Source of the DNA: a bacterium
GTDB lineage: Bacteria > Pseudomonadota > Alphaproteobacteria > Caulobacterales > Hyphomonadaceae
Direction: 5' to 3'
NCBI GenBank assembly: GCA_030824255.1
Contig: JAVBYB010000580.1
Span: 1 to 15,548, forward strand
Length of the DNA stretch: 15,548 bases
Shown: positions 13,908 to 15,548 of the stretch, one piece after another
Layout: each line of letters starts with the position of its first letter
How positions within the stretch are numbered: position 1 is the stretch's first letter
Translations under genes and position numbers: made by a program
The notes under the pieces: model-generated
Databases searched by the model: none
What the model was told of the DNA's origin: nothing
Seen by the model: the letters and a program-made list of their open reading frames with translations, nothing else

Positions 13908-15548
13908 CGGTCGTCATCCTCATCTTCTTCGGGATCGGGAATTACTTCCTCGGCTCGCTCCCGGTGGCCAGAATCAACATGAATTACGTTGGGCTGGGTG
14001 GGGAAGTCCTCGGCATCATCGGCCTGCTCGGCTTCCTCGACGCGCAGCACGCGGGCGCCCGGAAAAACCCGCAGCGCTTCGGCAATCCTTGGATGCGAGG
14101 CGGCAGCGCTCAGTTTTTCGTCGTAGCGCCGCTTGCGACGTTCCTTCACGCTCTCGCTGGCCGCCCCGCCTGCCTGCTCGACATCCCATTCGACGCCCGT
14201 GACGCTTTCCAGCCAGTCCTTGATGCGCTGGGACAGGTTGGCGGGTGCGTTTGGCGCAGCGGCATAGCTGAAATGTCCGAAGTCGATTTCAGCGGGGCGC
14301 ACGAAACGCTCGATCTCGTATTTCAGTGAGATCTCGCGGCGCGCCTCAAGCTCGGCCACGATCTCGCGCAGGGATGACAGGCGCACGACTTCGCCGGGAT
14401 CGTCTTCCTGGTGCTGAGCCGGCGCGCTGACGGATGTGGGAGCTTGGGCTTCGGCGCGCTCGAGCGCGCGTTGCGGTTCAGGCTGGGACTTTGGGCCGGA
14501 CACAGCGGCCCCGGCCGCAAGCATCCGCGCCGCGTCTTCAGGCGATGGCAGGCTGGTCACCGCCGCGAGGCGCAGCACGACCATTTGCGCTGCGGCCGGC
14601 GGATCGGGCGCACGGGCGCAATCCTCAAAGCCCTGCAGCAGCATGCGCCACATGCGGGCGGACTGCGCAGGCGAAAGCTGGTCGCCCATCGCCCTGGTGC
14701 GCTTGGCCCACTCGGTAGGTCCGGAAAAGACGTAGGCGTCCTTCAAAGCCTGCGCGCGGGACACCTCGACGACGACATCCATCAGGTCCTTGATGAGGAC
14801 CGGCGCATCCGCCCCCTGTTCCAACAACGCACTGGCTTCGTTGAGAGCGGCCTTGTGATCGGCGGCGACGATGCGGTCCATCAGGTCGAGCACGCGCGAC
14901 CGATCGGCAAGGCCGAGCATGTCGCGAACCTGTTCGGCCGACACTTCTCCGCCCTCGCCCTGCACGATCGCCTGATCGAGGATGGAGAGGCCGTCGCGCG
15001 CCGAGCCTTCGGCGGCACGGGCGATCAGCGCGAGGGCTTCAGGCGCGACACTCGCGCCCTCCTTCGAGGCTATGTTCGCAAGATGGTCAGCCAGCTGTTC
15101 CGTCGAGAAGCGCTGCAGGTTGAAACGCTGACAACGCGAGAGGACCGTCACCGGCACTTTCCGGATCTCGGTGGTCGCGAAGATGAACTTCACGTGCGGC
15201 GGCGGCTCTTCCAGCGTCTTCAGCAGCGCGTTGAACGCCGCATTGGACAGCATGTGAACTTCGTCGATGATGTAGACCTTGTAGCGCGCGCTGACCGGCG
15301 CGTAGCGCGAGCCGCTGAGCAGATCGCGCATGTTGTCGATACCGGTGTTGGAGGCGGCGTCGAGCTCCAGCACGTCGGGATGCTGCGAGGCCATGATGGC
15401 GGGCCCGTGAATCTCGCCAACCGCATTCTCGAACAGGTTGAGGGACGGCTGGTGGACATCCTTCGTCTCGTAGTTCAGCGCGCGGGCCAGCAGGCGGGCG
15501 GTCGTCGTCTTGCCGACGCCGCGGACGCCCGTGAGCATGAAGGCGTGG
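13904..15548 (-). CDS. dnaX: DNA polymerase III subunit gamma/tau, 5' end outside window
   Basis: ATPase of the replicative clamp loader, which also tethers polymerase cores through its C-terminal part. The reading frame runs off the right edge; the first visible residues are HAFMLTG, so roughly 40 N-terminal residues are missing. Counting from that Met: Walker A GVRGVGKTT (4-12), Walker B YIIDEVHML (89-97), the LSRCQRF motif with the SRC arginine finger (133-139) and sensor 2 GSARDGLSILDQA (178-190). Domain III follows to about 325, then a variable linker and a tau-type C terminus with KDWLESVTGVEWDVEQAGG, ending in an acidic tail (DPEEDEDDDR). The stretch that holds the four-cysteine zinc site in E. 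coli (about 24-55) has no cysteine. No X-XXY-YYZ slippery run is seen, so a short gamma form by frameshift is not indicated. The stop overlaps ybaB. Confidence 0.95.
   Translation of the reverse strand, partial: HAFMLTGVRGVGKTTTARLLARALNYETKDVHQPSLNLFENAVGEIHGPAIMASQHPDVLELDAASNTGIDNMRDLLSGSRYAPVSARYKVYIIDEVHMLSNAAFNALLKTLEEPPPHVKFIFATTEIRKVPVTVLSRCQRFNLQRFSTEQLADHLANIASKEGASVAPEALALIARAAEGSARDGLSILDQAIVQGEGGEVSAEQVRDMLGLADRSRVLDLMDRIVAADHKAALNEASALLEQGADAPVLIKDLMDVVVEVSRAQALKDAYVFSGPTEWAKRTRAMGDQLSPAQSARMWRMLLQGFEDCARAPDPPAAAQMVVLRLAAVTSLPSPEDAARMLAAGAAVSGPKSQPEPQRALERAEAQAPTSVSAPAQHQEDDPGEVVRLSSLREIVAELEARREISLKYEIERFVRPAEIDFGHFSYAAAPNAPANLSQRIKDWLESVTGVEWDVEQAGGAASESVKERRKRRYDEKLSAAASHPRIAEALRVFPGARVLRVEEAEQADDAEDFPTQPNVIHVDSGHRERAEEVIPDPEEDEDDDR

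Noticed and set aside
14105..14125. A-rich run in dnaX as a programmed frameshift site
   Set aside because: On the coding strand it is only GACGAAAAACTG, five A residues and no X-XXY-YYZ heptamer, and it lies near the extreme 3' end, not where a gamma form would be cut.

Overview
This GC-rich window carries a fairly ordinary chromosomal core region of an alphaproteobacterium. The best guess is the Caulobacterales/Hyphomonadaceae side. Supporting signs are a dapE-tamA-tamB run, an fmt/truA pair, a dnaX-ybaB pair whose DnaX lacks the zinc-finger cysteines, a GCTAAACC -10-like box upstream of dapE, and intergenic GTCATTCCGG-type palindromic repeats. The family-level placement is inference; no rRNA or other marker gene is present to confirm it.

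Layout. (1) Positions 97-7390, plus strand: dapE (lysine/diaminopimelate pathway), then tamA and tamB, which overlap by one base and encode the Omp85-type outer-membrane protein and its very long AsmA-like inner-membrane partner. (2) 7391-8037: a gene-free stretch of about 650 bp between two convergent transcription units, unusually rich in short inverted repeats. (3) 8038-10220, minus strand: a compact operon fmt (Met-tRNA formyltransferase), a YhbS-like GNAT acetyltransferase and truA (tRNA pseudouridine synthase), with a 15-base gap and then a 1-base TAGTG overlap. (4) 10314-12752, plus strand: a lipoprotein-type S9 prolyl-oligopeptidase-like peptidase, then a 106-residue two-helix membrane protein. 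(5) 12753-13240: a gap with an AT-rich dyad island, a possible 38-codon ORF with a very good Shine-Dalgarno sequence, and a 12-bp-stem terminator hairpin. (6) 13241-15548, minus strand: dnaX (5' end outside the window), ybaB (ATGA overlap) and a small three-helix membrane protein in the position where recR usually lies.

The genes serve housekeeping roles: cell-wall precursor synthesis, outer-membrane biogenesis, translation initiation and tRNA modification, and the replication clamp loader. In many alphaproteobacteria fmt, truA and dapE sit together, often with def, and dnaX-ybaB is followed by recR. Here those neighbourhoods are split or altered. I found no CRISPR array, transposase, phage gene, tRNA, rRNA, toxin-antitoxin pair or recognisable defence system, and nothing that amounts to a clear new multi-gene system. 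The items most worth checking are the small transcription-unit candidate at 12797-13236, the hairpin array at 7404-7735, the unknown protein in the recR slot, and the cysteine-free DnaX zinc-finger region.
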